Shown one piece after another: positions 1 through 8,811 of a DNA stretch of 64,000 nucleotides. A model generated the notes under the pieces. It ran no database searches, was not told where the DNA came from, and saw only the letters and a program-made list of their open reading frames with translations. How positions within the stretch are numbered: the stretch's first letter is position 1; each line of letters begins with the position of its first letter. Origin of the DNA: Lachnospiraceae bacterium (GTDB lineage Bacteria; Bacillota; Clostridia; Lachnospirales; Lachnospiraceae); contig JAFLSW010000007.1 of NCBI GenBank assembly GCA_022510725.1, positions 1-64,000 of the forward strand, given 5' to 3'. The position numbers and the translations under genes are program-made.

Positions 1-71
1 TGAATAGAAGGATTCCTATATATATCATATTTTTCTTCTTTTAGCAATACATCGACATCCGTTAAATTCAC
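1..71 (-). CDS. Start of an unknown gene, cut by the window edge
   Basis: An open frame runs off the left edge. From a GTG at 69-71 it reads MNLTDVDVLLKEEKYDIYRN and continues for three more residues to the edge. An AAGGAAAGG ribosome binding site precedes it at suitable distance, and a TATAAT-like -10 box lies about 30 bases upstream. An ATG at 78-80 is the alternative start but sits directly against the ribosome binding site. Only about 23 residues are visible and I do not recognise the family. It lies downstream of radA, separated from it by a terminator, so it probably has its own promoter. Confidence 0.4.
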   Translation of the reverse strand, partial: MNLTDVDVLLKEEKYDIYRNPSI

Positions 72-98
72 AGCTTCCATCCTTTCCTTCATATTTTT

Positions 99-104
99 AT
101 TATA
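99..104 (-). promoter_or_regulatory. Possible -10 box for the edge gene
   Basis: TATAAT on the - strand, about 28 bases before the GTG start at 71. No convincing -35 box is present, so this is tentative. Confidence 0.25.
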
Positions 105-150
105 CATGAATTCCATGATAAAATCTTTAAATAATATTGCTTTTTTTGCA

Positions 151-202
151 CAAAAAAACAAATGAGCCAAGAGCGTCTGCTCTCAGCCCACCTGTTTGTG
201 TA
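151..202 (-). terminator. Rho-independent terminator after radA
   Basis: On the - strand a stem made of ACAAA, TGGGC and AGAGC blocks pairs with GCTCT, GCTCA and TTTGT across an AGAC loop, and is followed by a run of seven T. The 130 bases between this hairpin and the radA stop hold no gene. They do contain a weak promoter-like pair (TTGTAG/TTATAT), so a short leader that terminates here is also possible. Confidence 0.75.
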
Positions 203-332
203 AAAGGGGAATTCTTCCGGAATTGCTAATTAGCAAGTTTAGCTTTCGCCAAACTGACATTAGTATATAACCATTTCCGACAATAATCTACAATTATTTT
301 GCTCAAAAATTGCACTATATTGCTCTCACTTA

Positions 333-1703
333 TCAAAATCGGTCTAAAACTGCTGCCGCTTCCATAATATTTTTTACCGCAAATATCCGAATGTCTTTTA
401 CTTCCGAGGTCAGTTTTTCATTGGCATAAGGAACGATACAGCCGGTAAAGCCCATCTTTTTGGCTTCCATAATGCGCTGCTTTGCCATAGAGACCCCTCG
501 TACTTCACCGCTTAGTCCCACTTCTCCAAATACCAGCAGATCATCGGGAATAGGTTTGTTTTTGTAGCTGGAAGCTAAAGCCATCACAACCGCTAAGTCC
601 GTAGCCGGTTCCATGATCTTCATGCCTCCCGCAAAATTCACATAGGCATCCTCTCTTCCAAGGGGCATCCTCATCCGTTTTTCGATCACGGCAATGAGCA
701 GATTCATCCTGTTAAAGTCACAGCCCGCCGCCTGCCTTCTGGGAATCTGGAAGTTGGTATCACAAACAAGGGCCTGTACCTCTAAAAGCATAGGTCTGGT
801 GCCTTCCATGCAGCAGGTTACCACAGAGCCGCTTGCTCCTTCCGGCTTGCCGCTTATTAAAAACTCCGATGGATTCTTGACTTCGGCAAGTCCTTTTTCT
901 CCCATTTCAAAAACGCCGATCTCATTGGTGGAACCGAATCGGTTCTTTACGCCCCGCAGAATACGATAGATATCCTGCTTGTCTCCTTCAAAATACAAGA
1001 CGGAGTCCACCATGTGTTCCAAAACCCTGGGACCTGCTACCGTTCCTTCCTTGGTCACATGACCCACAATGAGGATAGCGATGTTCTCCTGTTTGGCAAG
1101 CTGCAATAAAACAGCTGTAGATTCCCTTACCTGGGATACGCTTCCCGGTGCCGCATTGACCTGTTCACTGTACATGGTCTGAATGGAGTCGATCACAGCT
1201 ACATCCGGCTTTTCCTTTCTCATCACATCTGCAATCAGATCCAGATTCACTTCTGTCAAAAGTGAGAATTCCGAAGCAAAACTGCCGATCCGCGTGGCCC
1301 GCATTTTGATCTGGGTCAGGGATTCCTCTCCCGATATGTATAATACTTTCTTCTTGTCCTCTGCAAGATTCCTGCAAACCTGTAGTAGCAGGGTGGATTT
1401 CCCGATACCGGGATCTCCTCCTACTAAAGTAAGGGAGCCGGGGACGATTCCGCCACCCAGCACCCTGTCAAATTCTTCTATTTTGGTTGCAAACCGTTCT
1501 TCCTTTTCTCCCACAATCTCTTCAAGCCCTACCGGCTTTAAGGACTTGGAGACAGAGGGCTTTGCACTGCCTGATGCTTTGACCACCCGTTCTTCCACAA
1601 AGCTGTTCCAGGTGTGGCAGGCAGGGCATTGTCCCATCCATTTGGAAGATTCATAACCGCAGTTCTGACAAAAGAAAGCGCTTACTGTCTTTCCCTTTGC
1701 CAT
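333..1703 (-). CDS. radA: DNA repair protein RadA (Sms)
   Basis: RadA is a RecA-like ATPase that promotes branch migration of recombination intermediates in the cytoplasm. At 456 residues this copy has the usual length. An N-terminal zinc finger uses Cys12, Cys15, Cys26 and Cys29, the Walker A motif GGDPGIGKST lies near residue 95, and the RadA-specific KNRFG motif near residue 254. A Lon-protease-like domain fills the C-terminus. The start is only three bases after the stop of the upstream 137-residue gene, so the two are cotranscribed from the promoter at 2177-2205. A clpC-radA neighbourhood is common in Firmicutes; here the small gene sits between the two. Confidence 0.97.
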   Translation of the reverse strand: MAKGKTVSAFFCQNCGYESSKWMGQCPACHTWNSFVEERVVKASGSAKPSVSKSLKPVGLEEIVGEKEERFATKIEEFDRVLGGGIVPGSLTLVGGDPGIGKSTLLLQVCRNLAEDKKKVLYISGEESLTQIKMRATRIGSFASEFSLLTEVNLDLIADVMRKEKPDVAVIDSIQTMYSEQVNAAPGSVSQVRESTAVLLQLAKQENIAILIVGHVTKEGTVAGPRVLEHMVDSVLYFEGDKQDIYRILRGVKNRFGSTNEIGVFEMGEKGLAEVKNPSEFLISGKPEGASGSVVTCCMEGTRPMLLEVQALVCDTNFQIPRRQAAGCDFNRMNLLIAVIEKRMRMPLGREDAYVNFAGGMKIMEPATDLAVVMALASSYKNKPIPDDLLVFGEVGLSGEVRGVSMAKQRIMEAKKMGFTGCIVPYANEKLTSEVKDIRIFAVKNIMEAAAVLDRF

Positions 1704-1706
1704 ATG

Positions 1707-2120
1707 TTATACCTCGCTTACCGTTACTTTTGCAGCGCCTAATTCTGCAAGTTCCACGCTTAAGCTTAACTTGCCGCCCAGCCCGGTCTTCATCTTGCCG
1801 GCGCTTTCGCCGCCTACGAACACTTCATACTCTGTATCATCTTTTAACCCCAAGGTGATCTGCACATCATCTGCACCTTCCACCTGAAATTCCATTCCTT
1901 CTCCGGTCTCTTTTAAGTTGTTGACGCTGGTACCCGGAACAGATTCATACAAAAACATGCCGTTCTTTTCCAGCTTGGTCATGCTCTGAAAGGTTTTTAC
2001 CTTATACAGATCGCCCTGATGAGGAAAATCCTCCAGCTTTGCTTTTGCTGCCAGTGTGTGGTTTCCGAAGCTGACAGAACCGTCTGCTTCAGAACGAAGT
2101 AACTGTTCTACTACTGCCAT
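1707..2120 (-). CDS. Conserved-looking 137-residue protein of unknown function
   Basis: I do not recognise a named domain. The protein has no signal peptide or membrane segment. It is rich in short alternating hydrophobic and polar stretches with many Gly, Thr and Val residues (for example LGLKDDTEYEVFVGGESAGK), which suggests a small all-beta cytoplasmic fold. The start has a strong AGGAGG ribosome binding site seven bases upstream. It is the first gene of a two-gene transcript with radA and lies just downstream of clpC, so a role tied to stress or DNA repair is possible but rests on position alone. Confidence 0.75.
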   Translation of the reverse strand: MAVVEQLLRSEADGSVSFGNHTLAAKAKLEDFPHQGDLYKVKTFQSMTKLEKNGMFLYESVPGTSVNNLKETGEGMEFQVEGADDVQITLGLKDDTEYEVFVGGESAGKMKTGLGGKLSLSVELAELGAAKVTVSEV

Positions 2121-2176
2121 TTTACGTATCCTCCTGTTTTTTGATATACCCGTAACAGTCCCAAATCACTACTTTA

Positions 2177-2205
2177 AGTATACCTTATTTTTTGTCCTGG
2201 GTAAA
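2177..2205 (-). promoter_or_regulatory. Promoter for the 137-residue gene and radA
   Basis: On the - strand TTTACC and TATACT are separated by 17 bases, ending about 55 bases before the start codon. It overlaps the gap after clpC, giving radA transcription independent of clpC. Confidence 0.65.
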
Positions 2206-4638
2206 CTATTCCTTTACCGTAAAAGTTACTTTTTTGTCATGCACTCCTGCACTTACTTTATCCCTTGGTTTGATGCTTCCGGAAAGGATCTCTTCCGCCA
2301 AAGCATCCTCGATCTCCGTCTGAATCGCTCTCTTTAAGGGTCTTGCTCCCATCTTCCTGTCGCTGAATTTATCCACGATATATTCTTTTAAAGAAGCAGT
2401 AACGGAAAGTTCAATATCCATCTGCATCTTACACCGGCTGCACAGCCCTTTGCAAAGAAGGGTAACGATCTTTTTCATATCTTCTTTGCCAAGCTGGTGG
2501 AATACCATGATCTCGTCGATCCTGTTGATAAACTCCGGTTTAAATAAGCGTTTTACCTCTTCCATAACGCCGTCTTTCATCTTTTCGTAGTTTTGCTTAT
2601 CGGAGCTTTGTGTGGCAAAGCCAAGATTTTTGGGCTCTACGATGCGGGAAGCCCCTGCATTGGATGTCATGATGAGAATGGTATTTTTAAAGTTGACCTT
2701 TCTTCCTTTGGAGTCTGTAATGTGCCCCTCGTCCAATACCTGTAACAGGATATTGAACACATCGGGATGGGCCTTTTCTATCTCGTCAAACAAAACAACG
2801 GAATAGGGATTACGCCTGATCTTTTCACTGAGCTGTCCCCCATCGTCATGGCCCACATAGCCGGGAGGAGAACCGATCATTTTGGCTACGGAATGGGGTT
2901 CCATATACTCGGACATATCCACACGGATCAAGGCATTTTCCGAACCAAACATGGCTTCCGCCAAAGCTTTGCTAAGTTCTGTTTTACCTACGCCGGTAGG
3001 TCCTAAGAATAAGAAAGAACCGATGGGCTTATTGGGATCTGCCAGGCCCACTCTGCCCCGTCTCATGGCTTTTGCGACTGCTTTCACCGCTTCTTCCTGC
3101 CCGATCACACGCTTATGCAGGATAGATTCCAGCTTTAAGAGCCGCTCGCTTTCCTTTTCCGCCAGTTTGCTGACAGGAATCTTGGTCCACATGGAAACCA
3201 CATCTGCAATTTCGTTTTCTCCTACCACAAGGCTTCGGTCGACCATTTTCTTTTCGTGGCGTTCCTTGATCCTGTTGTATTTTTTCACCAGTTCATCCTG
3301 TTGCAATTTGATCTCATGGGCCTGAGTAAAAGCAGCAAATTTGAAGGAGCGTTCGATCTGCAGATCCATAGCTTTGATCTGCTCCTCCAGTTCCCTGCAC
3401 TTATCCGGCAAATTCATGCCCTTTAACCGCAATGCGGCAGCGGCTTCATCGATCAGGTCGATGGCCTTATCCGGCAGATTGCGGTCGTTGATATAACGCT
3501 TTGACAGCTTTACTGCCGCTTCCACCGCTTCATCGGAAATGGTCACCTGATGGTGCTCTTCATATTTGTGCTTGATGCCCTGCAAGATATCAATGGCCTC
3601 GCCCACCGTAGGCTCTTCCACATTGACAGGTTGGAAGCGCCGCTCTAATGCAGCATCCTTTGCCAGATATTTCCTGTATTCTTCTATGGTGGTAGCGCCG
3701 ATCAGTTGGATCTCGCCTCTTGCCAAAGAAGGCTTTAAGATATTGGAAGCATCAATGGCGCCTTCTGCACCGCCTGCGCCGATGATGGTATGGATCTCAT
3801 CCAAAAACAGGATCACATTGCCGTCTTCGATCACTTCTCCAATGACCTTCTTAATTCTTTCTTCAAATTCGCCTCTGTATTTGCTGCCCGCTACCATAGC
3901 GGAAAGATCCAGGGTTACAACCCGCTTCTTTGCAATGGTGGGAGGTACATCGCCTAAGGCAATGCGCAGGGCAAGACCTTCTGCAATGGCAGTCTTTCCT
4001 ACTCCCGGTTCTCCAATAAGACAAGGATTATTTTTGGTCCGGCGGCTTAAGATCTGTGTTACTCTTAGAATTTCGTTTTCCCTTCCGATGACCGGATCCA
4101 GTTTGCCTTCTTTTGCCAATCTGGTCAGATCCCTGCTATATTGATCCAGCGTTTTGGTTGGATTCTTTTTCTTTTTGGGATTGAGATCATCTTTAGCAAG
4201 GGAAGCATCTTCTCCCATAGCCACAAGGGTATCTGCATACAGCTTTGACAAACTGATGCCAAGGGTATATAAAAGCCTTGCTGCAATATTGTCCCCTTCC
4301 TTGATGATGGCCAGCAGAATATGCTCTGTGCCGGTTTTCTTAGATTTGAAACGAAGGGCCTGTTTATCTCCTTCCTCCAGAATCTGTACCGCCCTGGGGG
4401 AATAGCCGTCCCTTTCCAGCAGGGAAACTGCTCCTGAAGGTGCGATCAACTCATGGATCACCTCCATGACCTTTTCCCTGGTCACGCCATGATTTTGTAA
4501 AACCTTTGCAGCTACGCCGCTTTCCTGCTTTAATAATCCTAAGAGTATATGCTCCGTGCCGATATAATTCTGACCGGTAGCTTTTGCCGCTTTTTTTGCA
4601 AAGTTTAGAGCCGCTTTGGCATTATCTGTATATGCCAT
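2206..4638 (-). CDS. clpC: ATP-dependent Clp protease ATPase subunit ClpC
   Basis: ClpC is an AAA+ unfoldase that feeds substrates to ClpP. The 810 residues show two Clp-N repeats (about 1-145), a first AAA module with Walker A GEPGVGKTA near residue 208, a middle coiled-coil region with the KYNRIKERHEKK stretch (about 400-480), and a second AAA module with GPTGVGKTE near residue 548, followed by the ClpB D2-small domain. In many Firmicutes clpC sits in a ctsR-mcsA-mcsB-clpC operon. Here none of those partners is adjacent; the upstream neighbour is a cadherin-like membrane protein 32 bases away, and I see no CtsR-type direct repeat in that gap. Confidence 0.96.
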   Translation of the reverse strand: MAYTDNAKAALNFAKKAAKATGQNYIGTEHILLGLLKQESGVAAKVLQNHGVTREKVMEVIHELIAPSGAVSLLERDGYSPRAVQILEEGDKQALRFKSKKTGTEHILLAIIKEGDNIAARLLYTLGISLSKLYADTLVAMGEDASLAKDDLNPKKKKNPTKTLDQYSRDLTRLAKEGKLDPVIGRENEILRVTQILSRRTKNNPCLIGEPGVGKTAIAEGLALRIALGDVPPTIAKKRVVTLDLSAMVAGSKYRGEFEERIKKVIGEVIEDGNVILFLDEIHTIIGAGGAEGAIDASNILKPSLARGEIQLIGATTIEEYRKYLAKDAALERRFQPVNVEEPTVGEAIDILQGIKHKYEEHHQVTISDEAVEAAVKLSKRYINDRNLPDKAIDLIDEAAAALRLKGMNLPDKCRELEEQIKAMDLQIERSFKFAAFTQAHEIKLQQDELVKKYNRIKERHEKKMVDRSLVVGENEIADVVSMWTKIPVSKLAEKESERLLKLESILHKRVIGQEEAVKAVAKAMRRGRVGLADPNKPIGSFLFLGPTGVGKTELSKALAEAMFGSENALIRVDMSEYMEPHSVAKMIGSPPGYVGHDDGGQLSEKIRRNPYSVVLFDEIEKAHPDVFNILLQVLDEGHITDSKGRKVNFKNTILIMTSNAGASRIVEPKNLGFATQSSDKQNYEKMKDGVMEEVKRLFKPEFINRIDEIMVFHQLGKEDMKKIVTLLCKGLCSRCKMQMDIELSVTASLKEYIVDKFSDRKMGARPLKRAIQTEIEDALAEEILSGSIKPRDKVSAGVHDKKVTFTVKE

Positions 4639-4670
4639 TTCTGTTTGTCCTCCATTCCCCTTTCGGGCAA

Positions 4671-6533
4671 TTATTCATCCTCTAAATTAATGAATTCAAA
4701 TTCAAAATCATCATCTATCCCGGAAGTTTCCGATTCTCTGGAAAGATTGATCATTTTAAGACCAGGGGCCTTTTCGCCAGCCTTTTTCTCCGGCACTTTT
4801 ATTTCTTCCTGAACCGGTTCTTTTTTTGTGGACTGACTCTTTGCTTTCATTTCAGATTCTTCTGCCGGTTTTGCTGCAGGTTTTTCCGTCTGCTTTGTCT
4901 CCTGCTTTGTGACAGGTTTTGATACCTGCTTTGTCTCCTGCTTTGTGACAGGTTTTGCTGCCTGCTTTATCTCCTGCTTTGTGACAGGTTTTGCTGCCTG
5001 CTTTGTCTCCTGCTTTGTCTCAGGTTTTTCCTTCGATTCTTTCTTGACCACCGGCTTCTTAGGTCCTTCTTCCTCTTTTTCGTCCTCATCCTCTTCAAAA
5101 AGTTCTTCTTTTAATTCCCGATTCTTCATCCACATATTAAAAATGGCAAAAAGAGCAAGGACAAGAAGAAGAATCAATATACATATAACGGCAAACCGCT
5201 GATGGGCAATATCCTTATATTTAAAATAAGACTGGTCCAGTTCATAGGAGGTATCACGCTCCACATATCGCTGATAAGTATCCTCTTTGATATCATAAAG
5301 ATAAAAGTTTTCTTCTCCGTTCTGATTCATAGCATAGATCAGGAAAAATTCCACTTCCGCATCCAGATCTTCTACTCTGACCGGCTCCTCATCCTCAGTC
5401 GGCTGCTCCTCCTCATCCTTAGGCTCATCCGTCTGATAGGTGATAGGTCTATCAGTCAGTTCCGTGTATACAAAGCATGCTACTACCGTATCTGTCCAAG
5501 GCAGATAACTTCCCGTATAATTATCGGGAATCTTGATCTTTCCCATATTTCTGACCGGCATGATGAACTTGCCATCCATCCCCTTAAATTGAACAAAGTC
5601 CATAAAGGTATCTTCATCTTCATAATAAATACGAAATGCAGCACCGCCTCCGTCAGCTGCCGATAAATAAAGCAGTCTGATATTTCCTATAGGAAAATAT
5701 GCGGAAGAAACAGTTGTTCCTTTATAATTATAATCCTGACGCACAAAATCCTGCGGGATCAATTCATCAGGAAAGGTGGGGTTTACATAAAACGGAGCAT
5801 AAATGGTTTCTCCTCCCACAGGAATCAAATCTGTACTGATCACAGAGCTTGGTTCTTCTGTTGGAGCATCCCCTGGATCTTCCCCTTCCTGTTCTTCTCC
5901 TTCAGTGGGCTGTACCTCCGATTCAGTTTCACCTTCCGTACCCTGCCCTATTGCTTCAACACCTGCATTTCCTGGTGTGGGCACATTTCCTGCCACCGTC
6001 CCGGAAGGTCTGCTGTGAGCACTTTCCAAAACCGCTGCTCCTGCGCTGGTAACTACTGTCCGATTGCTTTGTCCTGATGGAGCAGGCGAATCAGAAGGAT
6101 CAGAAGCCGCTGTAGCGCCGCCTCTTATGATATGAAGAGTATAGGTACATTGGGTACCGTCTTCCGCCTGCACAGTCAGCTTTCCTTCGTTGCTGCCCGG
6201 CTGCAGATCTTTAAAACCGCCTGCCTGCACTACTTTGGCCGTGGAGGATGCCGTACTGCAGGTAACGGAGACAGATGTCACATCTTCGTCAATATTGACC
6301 GTGTATTCTGTTATCTCAGGAGAAAACTCCGGGGACATATTGCCCGGTGTTACATTAAGGGATTTTAAATTCGCATTAGAAGAAGCCGCCTGACTGCTTT
6401 CGTTTGCATTAGAGGCGCCTGCATTTGCTGCAAAAGCAGTCACTGTGCCGTCACTTGATCCAAAAAATATTCCCACGGCAAGCATGATCGCTGTTGCTGT
6501 TTTCATTCCCTTTTTCCATGCCATTCTATTCAT
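4671..6533 (-). CDS. Cadherin-like beta-sandwich membrane protein with Lys/Glu-rich repeats
   Basis: Start chosen at the ATG at 6531-6533, preceded by AGGAGAGG; a longer frame to 6590 has no such site. This gives 620 residues. A signal peptide is followed by a cadherin-like beta-sandwich domain (about 55-135; NLKSLNVTPG, EITEYTVNID and CTYTLHI blocks), a Ser/Pro/Glu-rich linker, a long globular extracytoplasmic region, one membrane helix (FAVICILILLLVLALFAIF) and a cytoplasmic tail. The tail contains four 12-residue repeats of the KPVTKQETKQ type. It is probably a surface-exposed or sensory envelope protein anchored once in the membrane. It shares a likely transcript with clpC, 32 bases downstream. 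Confidence 0.8.
   Translation of the reverse strand: MNRMAWKKGMKTATAIMLAVGIFFGSSDGTVTAFAANAGASNANESSQAASSNANLKSLNVTPGNMSPEFSPEITEYTVNIDEDVTSVSVTCSTASSTAKVVQAGGFKDLQPGSNEGKLTVQAEDGTQCTYTLHIIRGGATAASDPSDSPAPSGQSNRTVVTSAGAAVLESAHSRPSGTVAGNVPTPGNAGVEAIGQGTEGETESEVQPTEGEEQEGEDPGDAPTEEPSSVISTDLIPVGGETIYAPFYVNPTFPDELIPQDFVRQDYNYKGTTVSSAYFPIGNIRLLYLSAADGGGAAFRIYYEDEDTFMDFVQFKGMDGKFIMPVRNMGKIKIPDNYTGSYLPWTDTVVACFVYTELTDRPITYQTDEPKDEEEQPTEDEEPVRVEDLDAEVEFFLIYAMNQNGEENFYLYDIKEDTYQRYVERDTSYELDQSYFKYKDIAHQRFAVICILILLLVLALFAIFNMWMKNRELKEELFEEDEDEKEEEGPKKPVVKKESKEKPETKQETKQAAKPVTKQEIKQAAKPVTKQETKQVSKPVTKQETKQTEKPAAKPAEESEMKAKSQSTKKEPVQEEIKVPEKKAGEKAPGLKMINLSRESETSGIDDDFEFEFINLEDE
4881..5024 (-). repeat. Four in-frame 36-bp direct repeats
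   Basis: Four adjacent 36-base units encode the 12-residue KQETKQ/KPVT repeats of the cytoplasmic tail of the cadherin-like protein. Units differ by only a few bases (for example Thr/Ile and Ala/Val/Thr changes). Such repeats can expand or contract by replication slippage without breaking the frame. Confidence 0.85.
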
Positions 6534-6608
6534 AACATTTCCTCTCCTGTTTATTGTATGCCTTCCTACCATAATTATCCTATCATCCATGCATATTCAT
6601 ACATCTTT

Positions 6609-6637
6609 ATCATACTATCGGCACAAACCGCCGTCAA
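6609..6637 (-). promoter_or_regulatory. Promoter of the cadherin-like gene
   Basis: TTGACG and TATGAT on the - strand with exactly 17 bases between them, about 75 bases upstream of the chosen start. It likely also supplies clpC transcription. Confidence 0.75.
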
Positions 6638-6745
6638 CCAAAATATAGTACATTTTTTAAATTCTTAATAAATTTTATCACTATATCTTGTAGATGGTCT
6701 TTACTATACACGATCAGAAGAAACAACCTTTTGGGATTCTGTATA

Positions 6746-6828
6746 AAAAAATAACACCTATGAAGCTATTGGGATTTTCAATCCGGCAGTCAATGGCATA
6801 AAGCCATAAAAGATCCTTCATAGATGTT
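6746..6828 (-). terminator. Branched hairpin terminator after the pur genes
   Basis: The purD-distal region lacks any gene from 6638 to 6893. On the - strand a 13-base arm (6816-6828) pairs with 6753-6765, with one G-U pair, and encloses two small inner hairpins (ATGGC/GCCAT and GGATT/AATCC). TATTTTTTTAT follows directly. The outer stem plus the T tract fits termination; the inner stems make it more elaborate than usual. Confidence 0.6.
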
Positions 6829-6893
6829 ACATAAATATATCACGGTATTTCTAATTTTCCAACAAACGGCAACAGGATTTTTCCTGGTACGGA

Positions 6894-8168
6894 TCACCCT
6901 TGCTGGTCAATGGCTTTACCGATATCCTTACGCATATATTTATTATCAAACGCGATCCATTCCGTCGCTTCATAGGCCTTTTTTCTGGCCTCAAATAGAT
7001 CGGAGCCTTTTGCAGTCACGCCTAAGACCCTTCCGCCATCGGTAACAAAGCCCGCGTCTGTCTTTTTGGTACCGGCATGAAACACAAAGTAATCGTCCTT
7101 TCCTTCAAATGCTTCCAGTCCTTTAATAGGGAATCCTTTTTCATAAGATACGGGATAGCCGTCGGAAGCCAATACCACACAAACTGCCGCATTGTCTTCA
7201 AACTGCAGATCGATCTGATCCAAGGTACCGTCGATGCAGGCTTCCACCACATCTATGATGTCGTTTTTCATCCTGGGCAGAACAACCTGTGCCTCCGGAT
7301 CTCCGAATCTGGCATTGTACTCCAATACCCTGGGACCATTTGGTGTCAGCATCAGGCCAAAGAAGATAACGCCTTTAAACTCCCTGCCTTCTGCCGCCAT
7401 GGCATCCACCGTTGCCTGATATATATATTTCTTGCAGAATTCATCCACTTCTTTTGTGTAGAAAGGGCTGGGGGAAAAGGTTCCCATACCGCCTGTATTG
7501 AGACCTTCATCACCGTCTTTTGCCCGCTTGTGGTCCTGGGCGGAGGACATGATCTGAATGGTCTTACCGTCTACAAAGGATAAGACGCTGACTTCCCGTC
7601 CTGTCATAAATTCTTCAATGACCATCCGGTTGCCGGAGTCACCGAACTTTTTATCCTCCATAATGGACTTAACGCCCTCTTTGGCTTCCTCTAAGGTATT
7701 GCAGATCAATACGCCCTTTCCCAGAGCCAGGCCATCCGCTTTCAATACGATAGGGAAAGAAGCAGTCTCCAGATAAGAAAGCGCTGCTTTCGGGTCGTCG
7801 AAGTTTTCATATGCCGCTGTGGGAATATTGTACTTTTTCATCAGATCCTTGGAAAAAGCCTTGCTGCCTTCCAAAATGGCGGCGTTCTTTTTGGGTCCGA
7901 AGGTGCGGATCCCCGCTTCTTCCAACACATCTACCAGACCGCCTACTAAGGGATCGTCCATACCCACAATGGTCAGATCGATCTTCTTTTCTTTTGCAAA
8001 GGCCGCTATCTTATCAAATTCCATTGCCTTAATGGGAACGCATTCTGCGATCTCACCGATGCCGGCATTGCCCGGCGCACAATAGATCTTATCTACTTTG
8101 GGACTTTTTTTCACGCTCATGGCAATAGCATGTTCTCTTCCGCCGCTGCCTACTATTAAAACCTTCAT
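6894..8168 (-). CDS. purD: Phosphoribosylamine--glycine ligase (GAR synthetase)
   Basis: Catalyses ATP-dependent joining of glycine to phosphoribosylamine, the second step of de novo purine synthesis. The 424-residue length matches the family. An N-terminal Rossmann-like domain opens with MKVLIVGSGGREHA, and the ATP-grasp core carries GSKAFSKDLM, LKADGLALGKGV and VLEYNARFGDPEAQ. It is the last gene of purE-purM-purN-purD, 16 bases after purN. The purH gene often found between purN and purD in Firmicutes is absent here. Confidence 0.97.
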   Translation of the reverse strand: MKVLIVGSGGREHAIAMSVKKSPKVDKIYCAPGNAGIGEIAECVPIKAMEFDKIAAFAKEKKIDLTIVGMDDPLVGGLVDVLEEAGIRTFGPKKNAAILEGSKAFSKDLMKKYNIPTAAYENFDDPKAALSYLETASFPIVLKADGLALGKGVLICNTLEEAKEGVKSIMEDKKFGDSGNRMVIEEFMTGREVSVLSFVDGKTIQIMSSAQDHKRAKDGDEGLNTGGMGTFSPSPFYTKEVDEFCKKYIYQATVDAMAAEGREFKGVIFFGLMLTPNGPRVLEYNARFGDPEAQVVLPRMKNDIIDVVEACIDGTLDQIDLQFEDNAAVCVVLASDGYPVSYEKGFPIKGLEAFEGKDDYFVFHAGTKKTDAGFVTDGGRVLGVTAKGSDLFEARKKAYEATEWIAFDNKYMRKDIGKAIDQQG

Positions 8169-8184
8169 CTGTTTTCCTCACTTC

Positions 8185-8811
8185 CTAATTGTTAAAGACC
8201 ACCCGGCCGTCTGTTACACTGATCCTGCCGTGAGCAATATCATCGATGGCCTTTGGCAGAAGCTGCCATTCCGCTTCTTCCATGATCCGTTTCTGCAAAG
8301 AAGCCGGTGTATCGTCTTCTTTCACCTCTACCGCTTTCTGGGAGATGATGGGACCGGTGTCCGTTCCTTCATCTACAAAATGCACTGTTGCACCGGAAAC
8401 CTTTACCCCTCTTTGCAATGCTCCTTCATGTACCTTGATGCCATAATATCCCACACCGCAGAAGGATGGGATCAGGGACGGATGAATGTTGATAATTCGG
8501 TTTACATAACTTTTGATCATGGCAGGCGGAATGGTTACCAAAAATCCTGCCAGTACGACCAGATCCGGCTTTAGATCATCCACTGTCCGAAGCAGTGCTT
8601 CATGAAAAGCCTCTCTATTTTCATAATCCTTTGGTGATATGCATAAGCCGGGAACACCCGCCAGCTTCGCCCGCTCTAAGGCATAGGCATTTGGATTGTT
8701 GCTGATCACTCCTACGATTTTTACATCGGTAACGGTTCCTTTTGCTATGGCATCTAAGATAGCCTGCAGATTGGTGCCGCCGCCGGATACGCAGACAACA
8801 GTTCTTAGCAT
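8185..8811 (-). CDS. purN: Phosphoribosylglycinamide formyltransferase
   Basis: Transfers the formyl group of 10-formyl-tetrahydrofolate to GAR, step three of purine synthesis. The 208 residues include the N-terminal CVSGGGTNLQAI nucleotide motif, the catalytic-region signature NIHPSLIPSF with its His, and VHFVDEGTDTGPII with the conserved Asp. The start overlaps the end of purM by seven bases, which suggests translational coupling. A copy of the overrepresented 10-mer GTTTACATAA lies at 8500-8509, where it encodes Tyr-Val-Asn just before the NIHPS motif. Confidence 0.97.
   Translation of the reverse strand: MLRTVVCVSGGGTNLQAILDAIAKGTVTDVKIVGVISNNPNAYALERAKLAGVPGLCISPKDYENREAFHEALLRTVDDLKPDLVVLAGFLVTIPPAMIKSYVNRIINIHPSLIPSFCGVGYYGIKVHEGALQRGVKVSGATVHFVDEGTDTGPIISQKAVEVKEDDTPASLQKRIMEEAEWQLLPKAIDDIAHGRISVTDGRVVFNN

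Noticed and set aside
2612-4405. Several + strand frames inside clpC
   Set aside because: They are shadows of the long, conserved clpC frame without start signals.
4881-5024. Regular 36-bp repeats that look like a CRISPR array
   Set aside because: The repeats are contiguous with no spacers, in frame within a long gene, and encode a clear 12-residue protein repeat; no cas genes are present.
4909-5202. A Cys/Phe-rich + strand frame opposite the cadherin-like tail
   Set aside because: It is the antisense reading of the 36-bp repeats and has no start signals.
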